Shown here: piece after piece, positions 8,557 through 16,559 of the stretch
How positions within the stretch are numbered: position 1 is the stretch's first letter
How the letters are laid out: the number at the start of each line of letters is the position of its first letter
Assembly (NCBI GenBank): GCA_910587545.1
Contig: CAJUMI010000006.1
Location: 4,120 to 50,945, forward strand
Direction of reading: 5' to 3'
Length of the DNA: 46,826 nucleotides
Origin: an uncultured Muribaculaceae bacterium
Lineage (GTDB): Bacteria; Bacteroidota; Bacteroidia; Bacteroidales; Muribaculaceae
Position numbers and translations under genes: made by a program
Notes under the pieces: model-generated
Database searches by the model: none
What the model was told of the DNA's origin: nothing
The model's input: the letters and a program-made list of their open reading frames with translations, nothing else

Positions 8557-8915
8557 TTTTCAAATACGCCCATATTCTCGAAATCGGAGGATACAAGCAG
8601 TTGCGCACTTTGATAAAAAGGTATTACCCTACATTTTCGGGAGTTATTCTCGAAAGATACTTCAGAGAAAAGGCGATTGAGAACGAAAAGTACACGCTGA
8701 TCGGGAGCTGGTGGAACCGAAAAGGAGAAAACGAGATAGACAGGGTCGCTGCCAATGAATTTGACAAGACAGTGGAAATCTACGAGATAAAGCGAAATCG
8801 AATGAATATAGATTTTACGGTTTTGGAAGGTAAAGTGAAAACCATGCTCACTGCCGTACATCTTTTCGACGGCTACAATATTGAGGCCATAGGACTTGAT
8901 ATGCAGGACATATAG
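8544..8915 (+). pseudogene. 3' remnant of a DUF234-type AAA ATPase
   Basis: The frame is open from just after a stop at 8541-8543 and encodes about 123 residues. FKYAHILEIGGYKQLRTLI is followed by YPTFSGVILERYF, IGSWWNRKGENEIDRVA and YEIKRNRMNID. This is the C-terminal DUF234 region of a family of bacterial and archaeal AAA ATPases, with the ENEID...EIKR nuclease-like pattern. The N-terminal P-loop ATPase part (roughly 300 residues in intact members) is absent, and the only starts are TTG 8601 and internal methionines. The gene is therefore 5' truncated, with the break at the right arm of an inverted repeat. A short nuclease-like product from TTG 8601 cannot be excluded but is unlikely. Confidence 0.72.
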
Positions 8916-8966
8916 GTCATAATGATAATCTTGCAATCACTCTACAAGAGGGATATTAGCATGACA

Positions 8967-8997
8967 GGCTCGCAATGTGGCTCAAATAAGACAAAAA
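8967..8997 (+). repeat. Short interspersed repeat, copy 1
   Basis: Shares the core GGYTCAAATAAG, the preceding GGCTCG and GCAATG segments and the trailing ACAAAA with copies at 9014-9040 and, inverted, at 9058-9098. Nothing coding was found in this stretch. Confidence 0.6.
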
Positions 8998-9013
8998 ATT
9001 AGACGGGATGCAT

Positions 9014-9040
9014 GGCTCGTGCAATGCGGTTCAAATAAGG
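9014..9040 (+). repeat. Short interspersed repeat, copy 2
   Basis: Second direct copy; GGCTCG and GCAATG are kept and the core reads GGTTCAAATAAG. Its segment TGCAATGCGGTTCAAATAAG can pair with the inverted third copy. Confidence 0.6.
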
Positions 9041-9057
9041 AATAATAGTTATTATGT

Positions 9058-9098
9058 CTTTTTGTCCTTTTGTCTTATTTGAACCGCCTGCACTGTGG
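9058..9098 (-). repeat. Short interspersed repeat, copy 3 (inverted), possible terminator stem
   Basis: Inverted copy of the same repeat (core GGTTCAAATAAG on the minus strand followed by GACAAAAGG). With copy 2 it forms a stem of about 20 bp with two mismatched positions and a loop of about 30 bases, placed just after the SGNH gene stop in its direction of transcription. It might end that transcript, but no T-run follows, so this is uncertain. Confidence 0.5.
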
Positions 9099-9114
9099 AT
9101 TAATTATAGCCGGA

Positions 9115-9834
9115 CTATCTGCGGCCTCGCTTGTTATGGCGTCGGACATCGCTCTTGCGCACAGGGGCCTTGCTCTTAAGAGCCTGTAGAACGATAGGCT
9201 CCATGACGTCGTAGCCGGCACGGTTGGGATGCAGACGGTCGTTTGTGTACTCTGATTTGAGCGATCCGTCGGGATTGCCAAGAGCCGAGAAGTAGTCGAC
9301 ATAGGTGATACCGTTGGCCTCGGCATAATCGCTGAGCATCTGATTGAGATTGGCGACATGACCGGCGGTGTTGACAATTGCCGCATTCCAGGGAATGGTA
9401 TCGCAGGGCAGACAGGAAGCTATGAGCGGACGTATGCCATTCTGACGCGCGATCTCGGCCATCGAGAAAATATTCTCGGCGATATGCCTGTCATCCATCG
9501 GTCCTTTGTTGCCTGCTATATCATTGATGCCGGCAAGGATCACGACCGCCTTGGGCTTAAGGTTTACGACATCGGCGTAAAAGCGGCAAAGCATCTGGCC
9601 GGTCACCTGACCGGAGATACCACGGCACGCGAAATTATTGTCGGTGAAAAACTCGGGATGATTGTCATCCCAGCCGTCGGTGATCGAATTGCCCATGAAC
9701 ACGACTTCAGGCGCACGGGTCAGTGCGTCGTTGGCAGCGGCATATCGGGGATGTCCGGCCCAGTCGTCAGCCTGAGCCGATGCAATTGACGAAACTGCAA
9801 TGACTGCCACAAGTGAAAGAAAGAACTTTTTCAT
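9115..9834 (-). CDS. Secreted SGNH/GDSL-type esterase
   Basis: A 239-residue hydrolase with a signal peptide (cleavage near ASAQA). The four SGNH blocks are all present: catalytic Ser50 in GNSITDGW, oxyanion Gly72 in RGISGQ, Asn104 in AGINDIAG, and the Asp199-x-x-His202 pair in NDRLHPNRAGY. Such enzymes in PULs usually remove acetyl or other acyl groups from glycans. It is the last gene of the minus-strand run, 22 bases after the alpha/beta hydrolase. The tail is basic (KSDVRRHNKRGRR), which is unusual for a secreted protein of this size. Substrate is not predictable from the sequence. Confidence 0.9.
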   Translation of the reverse strand: MKKFFLSLVAVIAVSSIASAQADDWAGHPRYAAANDALTRAPEVVFMGNSITDGWDDNHPEFFTDNNFACRGISGQVTGQMLCRFYADVVNLKPKAVVILAGINDIAGNKGPMDDRHIAENIFSMAEIARQNGIRPLIASCLPCDTIPWNAAIVNTAGHVANLNQMLSDYAEANGITYVDYFSALGNPDGSLKSEYTNDRLHPNRAGYDVMEPIVLQALKSKAPVRKSDVRRHNKRGRR

Positions 9835-9856
9835 AAGATATTTAATGATATTTGAA

Positions 9857-10717
9857 TTAATTCAACAGCGAAAGCCAATGAGCGAGCTCAGCCGTCCACA
9901 TCGGGAAGAAAGCGAAGCCAGTGGCAAAGCCCCATCCGTGATCGCCGGATGGATAGAGATGAAGGCTTGCAGGCACACGGTTGGCAACCAATGCACTGTA
10001 ATAGTCGATAGAATTGGCGACCGGAACAATCGAATCATCTGAAGAATGGACAATAAAAGCCTGTGGGGTGTCAGGGGTGACCTGAAGATGATTGTTATAA
10101 AGCCGGATCATCTCGTCGGACGCATTTTCGCCAAGGAGACGCTGGCTGCTGCCGACATGGGCCGTAGAGCCGCTGACAGCTACGACTGGATAAAACAGTA
10201 TCTGGAAGTCGGGACGAGTCACAGAGTCGGTATAATGCGTAGCCGCCATCGACGCGAGGTGACCGCCGGCCGAAAAGCCCTGGACTCCGACAAGAGCGCC
10301 GGGGAAGAGGCCGCGGAGAATACGCATCGACTGCCAGACATCGCTCAAAGGCACCTCGGGATGACCATAAGGCATACGGTACTGCAATACAGCCACATCG
10401 ATGCCCTGACCGTTGTACCACGGCACGAAACTGTAACCTTCGTTCTGCACTCCGAGGTGACGGTAGCCGCCGCCCGGACACATCAGAACAACCTTGCCCG
10501 AAGGCTGTGACGAACGGAACATATGGATTACGGGGCGGTCGACAGCATTCCATTCGACAGAATCCGTCACCGAGACGGGTGCAAAATTATCGTTAGGCGC
10601 ACCGTCGGGCCAGACAACGATCACTTCCTCGTTATCAGGAACAAACTCAACCGGCATTCCCGCCTTGACGGTAACGACGGAAAGTGCCAGCGATATGAAC
10701 AGTGAAACAGTCCTCAT
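9857..10717 (-). CDS. Secreted alpha/beta hydrolase, acetyl-esterase-like
   Basis: A 286-residue protein with a signal peptide (about 20 residues). The alpha/beta hydrolase catalytic triad is readable: nucleophile Ser149 in GFSAGGH, Asp228 in SSDDSIVP and His260 in GDHGWGF. The oxyanion loop is PGGGYRHL (81-88). The PGGGY / SAGGHLAS pattern is that of acetylxylan-esterase-like enzymes of the esterase/lipase superfamily found in PULs. It follows the GH3 gene by 6 bases and precedes the SGNH gene, so two different esterase folds are encoded together and may remove distinct acyl groups from the same glycan. The exact substrate is inference. Confidence 0.86.
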   Translation of the reverse strand: MRTVSLFISLALSVVTVKAGMPVEFVPDNEEVIVVWPDGAPNDNFAPVSVTDSVEWNAVDRPVIHMFRSSQPSGKVVLMCPGGGYRHLGVQNEGYSFVPWYNGQGIDVAVLQYRMPYGHPEVPLSDVWQSMRILRGLFPGALVGVQGFSAGGHLASMAATHYTDSVTRPDFQILFYPVVAVSGSTAHVGSSQRLLGENASDEMIRLYNNHLQVTPDTPQAFIVHSSDDSIVPVANSIDYYSALVANRVPASLHLYPSGDHGWGFATGFAFFPMWTAELAHWLSLLN

Positions 10718-10723
10718 GAGAGC

Positions 10724-12961
10724 TTATTGAACTTCAAAAGCCACTTTAGAGTGAATGTCGGCCGAAGAAGATCCGATCAGAGCCTCGAACTTGCCGGGCT
10801 CGACAACCCATGCGTGAGCCTTGTCGTCGAAGAAACTCAGAGCGTCACGACCGATTTCGAAAGTCACATTCTCGGTCTGACCGGGAGCGAGGCTGACTTT
10901 TGAGAAGCCTTTCAGTTCCTTGATCGGACGGGGAAGCGACGACTTGAGGTCAGACACGTAAAGCTGGACAACCTCGCTGCCCTCGCGGTCGCCGGTGTTT
11001 GTCACCGGAACTGTGACGGTGAAAATATCGTCGGCCGTGCCTTTCTTACGGTCAATTGTGGCCTTGCCATACTCGAATGTAGTGTAAGAAAGACCAAAGC
11101 CGAATGGGAAGGTCGGTTTGAGTTTGTTTTTGTCAATGAAACGATAGCCGACGAAGATGTCTTCGTTGTAAGGCATGTCGATTATGTCGCCCTCGACGGG
11201 ATCATGACGCGGAGTGCCGGGATATTCACCGAGTTTATGGGCGCCGCACTGGTCAAGCGAAGCATAGTAGGTGTATGGAAGCTTGCCGCTTGGGTTGACA
11301 TCACCTGCGAGGATGCCCGCGAGGGTGTTGCCTGTCTCGTTGCCGAGATACCAGCCCTGGATTACGGCTTTGACCTTGTCGAGCCAAGGCATGGCCACAC
11401 CTGTGCCGCTGATGTTGACCACTACGATATTGGGATTGGCTTCTGCGAGAGTGGCGATGAGTTCGTTCTGTCCGTAAGGCAGATCGAGCGACAGACGGTC
11501 GGTGCCCTCGGCGTCCTGATGGTCAGCCTTGTTGAGCCCCCCGAAGAAAATGACAAGATCGGCATCGCGGGCCGCTTTCACTGCGTCAGCAGTCAATTGG
11601 GCGGGAGTGCGCGGATCAGTTAGATCCTGCTTGGTCCATACATTATTATAATGAGTGCAGGTGTCGCCGACATAACCGCGTTCATAGACAATTTCGAAAT
11701 CATCGCCAAGACGCTTCTGCAGACCTTCGAGGGGATAGACCTCATATAGAGCCTTGAGCGACGATGATCCGCCGCCGACAGACATGCGCTTGATGGCATT
11801 CTCGCCGATGACAGCAATCCTGCGTACTTTGTCCCTGGAAATGGGAAGAGTGCGGTCGACATTGCGCAAGAGCACGACGCCCTGCTCGCCGATCTCGCGG
11901 CAGGCCTGATGATGGGCCGGAGAGTTGATAGACCCCCACGGACGGTTGCGGTCCATGGCTGTGCGCATGGTCAGACGCAGCACACGGCGGACTTTGTCGT
12001 TAAGCTGTTCCTCGCTGTAGAGGCCGTCGCGAACACCATTATAATAGTTGTTGGCAAGCCAATATTTATCATACGAATTTCCAGAGCCGGTGAGACCGTC
12101 GGTCCCCGTGCCGAACTCCATGTCGAGACCGCCTTCGACAGCCTGACGTGTATCATGGACAGCACCCCAGTCTGAGATCACCACTCCGTCCCAGCCCCAT
12201 TCGCCTTTTAGGATTTCATTGACGAGGCGCTGATTGTAGGTGGCATGCTGCCCCCCCACGAGATTGTAACCGCCCATTAGGCTCCATGCTCCGGCATCAA
12301 CCGCAGCGGCCTTGAACGCAGGCAGATATATTTCATATAGGGCACGGTCGCTTGCTATAGAGTTAGTCGTATAGCGGTTGGCTTCGTTGTTATTGAGCGC
12401 AAAATGCTTCACACAGACGGCCACACCGTTGGACTGCACGCCGCGCACATAGTCGGCAGCCATCGCCGATGCAAGGAAAGGATCTTCACCGAAATACTCG
12501 AAATTGCGGCCGCAGAGAGGAGTGCGGTAAATGTTTACACCTGGGCCGAGGAGCACGCTCTTGTTGCGGTAACGCGCCTCTTCGCCTATGCTTTTGCCGT
12601 ATAGGACAGCCATCTCGGGATTCCATGTAGCGGCAAGACAAGTGAGCGACGGGAATGCCGTGCAGGAGTCGTTTGTCCAGCCGGCCTGATCCCATTCGTC
12701 CCAAAGGACTTCGGGACGGACGCCCATCGGGCCGTCGTCAGTCCAGAGTTCGGGAATGCCGAGCGAAGGCACACCGGGAGCACTGAATTTTGACTGGGCA
12801 TGGAGAAGAGCGATTTTCTCCTTCAGTGTCATGCGCGAGATGGCGTCGTCGATACGCTCCTCTATCGGTTTAGACTCGTCAAGATAGACCGGAGTCTCCG
12901 CTGTAAGTGCATTGGCGCCTATCGCGGCGGCAGCCAGCAACAGAAGGGTTTTAAGGTTCAT
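10724..12961 (-). CDS. Glycoside hydrolase family 3 (beta-glucosidase-type)
   Basis: A 745-residue exo-acting glycosidase with a signal peptide ending near LTAET. Domain order is that of multidomain GH3 enzymes: N-terminal barrel (to about 340), the sandwich domain with GGLNKADHQDAEGTDR, and a C-terminal fibronectin-III-like domain (VTNTGDREGSEVVQLYV). The nucleophile is Asp264 in VISDWG, and KHF (185-187) is the conserved substrate-binding motif. The family contains beta-glucosidases, beta-xylosidases and others, so the linkage is probably beta but the sugar is not certain. It lies between GH97 and the esterase in a compact minus-strand run. The predicted location is the periplasm. Confidence 0.92.
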   Translation of the reverse strand: MNLKTLLLLAAAAIGANALTAETPVYLDESKPIEERIDDAISRMTLKEKIALLHAQSKFSAPGVPSLGIPELWTDDGPMGVRPEVLWDEWDQAGWTNDSCTAFPSLTCLAATWNPEMAVLYGKSIGEEARYRNKSVLLGPGVNIYRTPLCGRNFEYFGEDPFLASAMAADYVRGVQSNGVAVCVKHFALNNNEANRYTTNSIASDRALYEIYLPAFKAAAVDAGAWSLMGGYNLVGGQHATYNQRLVNEILKGEWGWDGVVISDWGAVHDTRQAVEGGLDMEFGTGTDGLTGSGNSYDKYWLANNYYNGVRDGLYSEEQLNDKVRRVLRLTMRTAMDRNRPWGSINSPAHHQACREIGEQGVVLLRNVDRTLPISRDKVRRIAVIGENAIKRMSVGGGSSSLKALYEVYPLEGLQKRLGDDFEIVYERGYVGDTCTHYNNVWTKQDLTDPRTPAQLTADAVKAARDADLVIFFGGLNKADHQDAEGTDRLSLDLPYGQNELIATLAEANPNIVVVNISGTGVAMPWLDKVKAVIQGWYLGNETGNTLAGILAGDVNPSGKLPYTYYASLDQCGAHKLGEYPGTPRHDPVEGDIIDMPYNEDIFVGYRFIDKNKLKPTFPFGFGLSYTTFEYGKATIDRKKGTADDIFTVTVPVTNTGDREGSEVVQLYVSDLKSSLPRPIKELKGFSKVSLAPGQTENVTFEIGRDALSFFDDKAHAWVVEPGKFEALIGSSSADIHSKVAFEVQ

Positions 12962-12993
12962 ACTTGTTTTTGGGTTTGGGGTTATAGATTTAA

Positions 12994-15111
12994 TTATTTA
13001 ACAGGAGTCAGAGATATGGCATAACCGCCGCCGGCAGCGACGGGCAGCGTGAGCCGGGTACGTGAGTCGACCGTCCTGGTCTCGATAATATAGTCTTGCG
13101 GAGCTGTACGGTAATGGGCGTTCTTTCCATCGCGATATATGGTCGCGCGGTATTTGCGGCCTTGGGGCAGGAATGAGAAGTCGAGTCTTGACTTGCGCGC
13201 TTCGGCTCCGCCGGTAGAACCGACGAACCAGTTATCACTGTTTTTGGCTTTGCGGGCGACAGTCACATATTCCATCGGTTCGGCTTCGAGATAGACGCTG
13301 CGGTCCCAGTCGAGGGCTACATCCTTGATAAATTGGAAAGCGTCCATGAAACGCTCGTATGTCTCGGGGAGATCGGCGGCCATCTGCAACGGAGAGGCCA
13401 TCGTCACATACAACGACAACTGGCTGGCAAGGGTGGTGTTGACCCACGCCGAACTATAAGGGTTATATCTGGAGATATTGTTTTCAAAAAGACCGGGTGT
13501 ATAGTCCATGGGCCCTCCGACAAGACGTGTGAACGGCAGAATGGCTGTATGGCCGGGCTTGATGCCGCTGAAGGCGTGGTACTCCGATCCGCGGGCCGAT
13601 TCATTGCCGATGAGGTTGGGCCAGGTGCGTGAAACGCCGGTAGGACGCACGGCCTCATGGGCGTTATACATTATATGGTAGTCGGCCGCTTTTTCCAGAA
13701 CGTACTGGTAGTGATTGACCATCGCCTGGCTGTAATGGTGCTCGCCGCGCGGGAGCAATTCGCCGATATAACCGCCCTTGACCGAGTTGTAGGAATTATC
13801 CGCCATAAACCTGAAAGCTTCGTCAAGCACACGCTCGTAATCGGCGACCGCACTGCCGGTCTCATGGTGCATCATAATTCTGACACCTTTCGACGCGGCA
13901 TAATCCCTTATCTTCTTGACATCGAAGTCGGGATAAGGGCGGGTGAAGCTGAAAATCTTATATTTGCGTGACGTGGCCTGGTCTTCCCAACCTTCGTTCC
14001 AGCCTTCGACGAGCACGGCGTCGAAGCCATGGAGAGCGGCAAAGTCAATGTAGCGCATGACGTTGGATGTCTCTGCGCCGTGACGTCCGTTGGATTTGAG
14101 AGCCGAGTAATCGGTCTGATCAATGGCCACCGATGTGACGTCGTCGGTATAGTGCCAGGTGCTTTTGCCGGTGATCATCTCCCACCAGACACCTATGTAT
14201 TTGACTGGGCGTATCCACGAGGTGTCCTCGATACGGCAAGGCTCATTGAGATTGAGAGTAATGCGCGATGCGAGGATTTCGCGGGCATCGTCGCTGACGA
14301 TGATCGTGCGCCACGGAGTGGAGCGTCCGGTCTGCATGACGGCTTTATCGCCGTTGGCATAAGGCGTCAGAGTCGAGCGGAATGTCATAGTGGAGTCATC
14401 CAGATCGAGACACATCGCCGGATAGTCATATAAGGCGGCCTCATGGATATTGACATACAGGCCGCTGTCATATTTCATCATGAGCGCGGTCTGAACACCT
14501 GTGTCCGAAAACGGAGACGGATAGACCGGTCCGCCGACGTGAGCCTCGTCCATTTTCGAAGATATCTCTGACAGGCGACAACGGGTGTAGTTGAACTCCT
14601 GGCTGTCATAGTCGCCGGGAATCCAGTATGCGACAGCGTCGCAAGGAATGGCAAATTCAGTCAACTCATCGGTGATCACGAAGCTCTGCAACTGTGGCTG
14701 AGGGCAAGGGAACTCGTAGCGGAACCCTACTCCGTCGTCGAAAACCCTGAAACGCAGGTCGACCAGACGGCCGGTCGATCGCTGGCGCAGATTCAGGAGC
14801 AGTTCGTTGTAATTGGAACGTATCACCGACTCCTCGCCCCAGACAGGCCGCCACGTCTCATCGCAGGAGTCGTGGCGTTGGCCTGTTATCTCGAAATCAG
14901 ACTTCAACGACGGACTGTCGAGTAATTCAAATCCCATATGGCTGTCGTTTACTACGGTCTTGCCGTCGAACGTGACACTATAGACCGGCGCCCCCTCTTT
15001 ATCGAGTCCGACACTAAGCCTGACGCGGTCAGATGGCGAAGCCACGTCGGCGGCAATGATGAAAATGTGAGATAGGAAAATTGACAGTGATATGGCAAGA
15101 AGTCTGTTCAT
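12994..15111 (-). CDS. Glycoside hydrolase family 97, SusB-like inverting type
   Basis: A 705-residue periplasmic enzyme with a signal peptide (about 20 residues). It has the N-terminal beta-sandwich, the central (beta/alpha)8 barrel with DAVLVEGWNEGWED, and the C-terminal beta domain of GH97. Glutamates at 172, 417 (HHETG), 486 (NAHEAVRPTG), 504 and 510 (GNESARGSEY) have exactly the spacing of Glu194, 439, 508, 526 and 532 of B. thetaiotaomicron SusB, the set that binds calcium and catalyses inversion. Retaining GH97 alpha-galactosidases use an aspartate nucleophile instead. So an alpha-glucosidase-type activity is predicted, next to a GH27 alpha-galactosidase. It is 41 bases from GH27 and 32 from GH3, in one run. 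Confidence 0.92.
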   Translation of the reverse strand: MNRLLAISLSIFLSHIFIIAADVASPSDRVRLSVGLDKEGAPVYSVTFDGKTVVNDSHMGFELLDSPSLKSDFEITGQRHDSCDETWRPVWGEESVIRSNYNELLLNLRQRSTGRLVDLRFRVFDDGVGFRYEFPCPQPQLQSFVITDELTEFAIPCDAVAYWIPGDYDSQEFNYTRCRLSEISSKMDEAHVGGPVYPSPFSDTGVQTALMMKYDSGLYVNIHEAALYDYPAMCLDLDDSTMTFRSTLTPYANGDKAVMQTGRSTPWRTIIVSDDAREILASRITLNLNEPCRIEDTSWIRPVKYIGVWWEMITGKSTWHYTDDVTSVAIDQTDYSALKSNGRHGAETSNVMRYIDFAALHGFDAVLVEGWNEGWEDQATSRKYKIFSFTRPYPDFDVKKIRDYAASKGVRIMMHHETGSAVADYERVLDEAFRFMADNSYNSVKGGYIGELLPRGEHHYSQAMVNHYQYVLEKAADYHIMYNAHEAVRPTGVSRTWPNLIGNESARGSEYHAFSGIKPGHTAILPFTRLVGGPMDYTPGLFENNISRYNPYSSAWVNTTLASQLSLYVTMASPLQMAADLPETYERFMDAFQFIKDVALDWDRSVYLEAEPMEYVTVARKAKNSDNWFVGSTGGAEARKSRLDFSFLPQGRKYRATIYRDGKNAHYRTAPQDYIIETRTVDSRTRLTLPVAAGGGYAISLTPVK

Positions 15112-15152
15112 TGTTAGGAGTATACTGTTAAAGTGCGTTGATGATTGTGTTG

Positions 15153-16382
15153 TCAGGGCAGCGGAGCGAGACGGTATAGAACGACATCGCGGCCGGGAAC
15201 TGTTATAGTAATGTTTTTATCCGTGCGACCTTCGTCTTTGTGAGTCCAGAGATTGCGTATGGAGTGAGTTTTATCAGCGGGTGAGAAATAGCGCTTGGTC
15301 ATGACATCGTAGGTGGCAAGATCGTGCCAGTCGAGCGTTACCTTGCGCGGATCGACGTTCCGGTTGAACACGCAGAGAGCCCATTGGTCGTTGACGAGAG
15401 GCTTATACCAGTATTCGACACCGTCGCGCACAATGAAACGCCAGCCCTGCACACCAAGTTCGTCCTGATCGACGGCAATGACCTCGCGGTTTGAGATAAT
15501 CGATTTTGTCTCCTCGCTCATGTCACGCACGTCGTTGCCGAGGATAAGCGGAGCCGCCATCATACACCATAGGGTAAAATGCGCGCGGTCTTCGTTGACC
15601 TTCATTCCGTTTCCGACCTCAAGCATGTCGGGATCGTTCCAGTGACCGGGACCGGCATATTTGCGCAACGGTTCGTTTTTATCGACTATCTGCATCACGC
15701 CAAGTGGGTTCCAGAAGCCTTCGCCAAAAGACTTGTCATTGTCAAACATCGCGCCGATATCGCCGGTTGTGCGCCACATATGGCCGATTTCGCCGGCCCA
15801 TTCCCAGGGTTTGGTCGAGCCCCACTCGCATATGCTGAAAAGGATCGGACGCCCTGAGGCCCGAAGTGCGTCGCGCATAAGACGATATGAACCTATCGAA
15901 TTCTGATCGGGAGTGTTGCACCAGTCATATTTGAGATAGTCGACACCCCATTTAGCATAAGTGCGGGCATCCTGATATTCATGGCCGAGGCTGCCTGGTT
16001 CGCCGGCACATGTCTTGCAACCCGCATCGCTGTATATGCCAAGCTTCAGACCCTTGCCGTGGACATAGTCGGCCAAAGCCTTGATGCCCGACGGGAAACG
16101 CTCGGGATCGCTCTGAATATATCCTTCCTCGTCGCGGCCGCCATGCCAACAGTCGTCAATGTTGACATAGACATAGCCGCAGTCGGCAAGACCGGATGAA
16201 ACCATAGCATCAGCTATCTCACGGATTGAATTCTCATTGATATTTCCTCCGAACTTATTCCATGAACTCCAGCCCATAGGCGGTGTTTTGGCAAGATCTT
16301 CCCATTTCTGGGCATTAACCGTAGACCCGGAAAGCAGAAGGCCGGACACAGCAACGGCAGTCAACATGATTTTTGATCGCAT
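15153..16382 (-). CDS. Glycoside hydrolase family 27 alpha-galactosidase
   Basis: A 409-residue enzyme predicted to remove terminal alpha-galactose (or alpha-N-acetylgalactosamine) with retention. It has a signal peptide ending near TVNAQ. Family signatures are TPPMGWSSWNKF near the mature N terminus, the nucleophile Asp153 in LKYDWCN, the acid/base Asp208 in MWRTTGDIG, and the GHWNDPDMLEVGNGM segment. The frame is open to 16454, but a -7 promoter box sits at 16452-16459, so the ATG at 16382 (MRSKIML) is the supported start. It opens the second transcription unit of the locus, followed by GH97, GH3 and the two esterases. Confidence 0.93.
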   Translation of the reverse strand: MRSKIMLTAVAVSGLLLSGSTVNAQKWEDLAKTPPMGWSSWNKFGGNINENSIREIADAMVSSGLADCGYVYVNIDDCWHGGRDEEGYIQSDPERFPSGIKALADYVHGKGLKLGIYSDAGCKTCAGEPGSLGHEYQDARTYAKWGVDYLKYDWCNTPDQNSIGSYRLMRDALRASGRPILFSICEWGSTKPWEWAGEIGHMWRTTGDIGAMFDNDKSFGEGFWNPLGVMQIVDKNEPLRKYAGPGHWNDPDMLEVGNGMKVNEDRAHFTLWCMMAAPLILGNDVRDMSEETKSIISNREVIAVDQDELGVQGWRFIVRDGVEYWYKPLVNDQWALCVFNRNVDPRKVTLDWHDLATYDVMTKRYFSPADKTHSIRNLWTHKDEGRTDKNITITVPGRDVVLYRLAPLP

Positions 16383-16451
16383 AATTATGATATTTAAATA
16401 GTTAAGGTTTACAGGCGCACTATACCGAAATAAAGCGGCCAATCCATTTAA

Positions 16452-16459
16452 CAAAGATA
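16452..16459 (-). promoter_or_regulatory. -7 promoter box before GH27
   Basis: On the minus strand TATCTTTG fits TAnnTTTG about 70 bases before the GH27 start. No well-spaced -33 TTTG was found. With the hairpin at 16512-16542 it suggests that the hydrolase genes can be transcribed separately from susC/D. Confidence 0.5.
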
Positions 16460-16511
16460 GATAAAAAATATAAAATAACGTAAGGCCAAGGACTGTTTAA
16501 AAACAATTTGC

Positions 16512-16542
16512 GGAAAAACCGGTTTTTGTTGCCGGTTTTTCC
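16512..16542 (-). terminator. Hairpin after the SusCD-lipoprotein unit
   Basis: A perfect 11-bp stem GGAAAAACCGG (16512-16522) / CCGGTTTTTCC (16532-16542) with a 9-base loop lies 17 bases after the stop of the surface lipoprotein gene. On the minus strand it is followed by GCAAATTGTTTTT, a weak T-tract. It probably ends or attenuates the susC-susD-lipoprotein transcript. Confidence 0.65.
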
Positions 16543-16559
16543 ACAAATAAAATCAATTA

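Noticed and set aside
16383..16454. Upstream extension of the GH27 gene to 16454
   Set aside because: The extension overlaps the -7 promoter box at 16452-16459, and the signal peptide begins properly only at MRSKIML.
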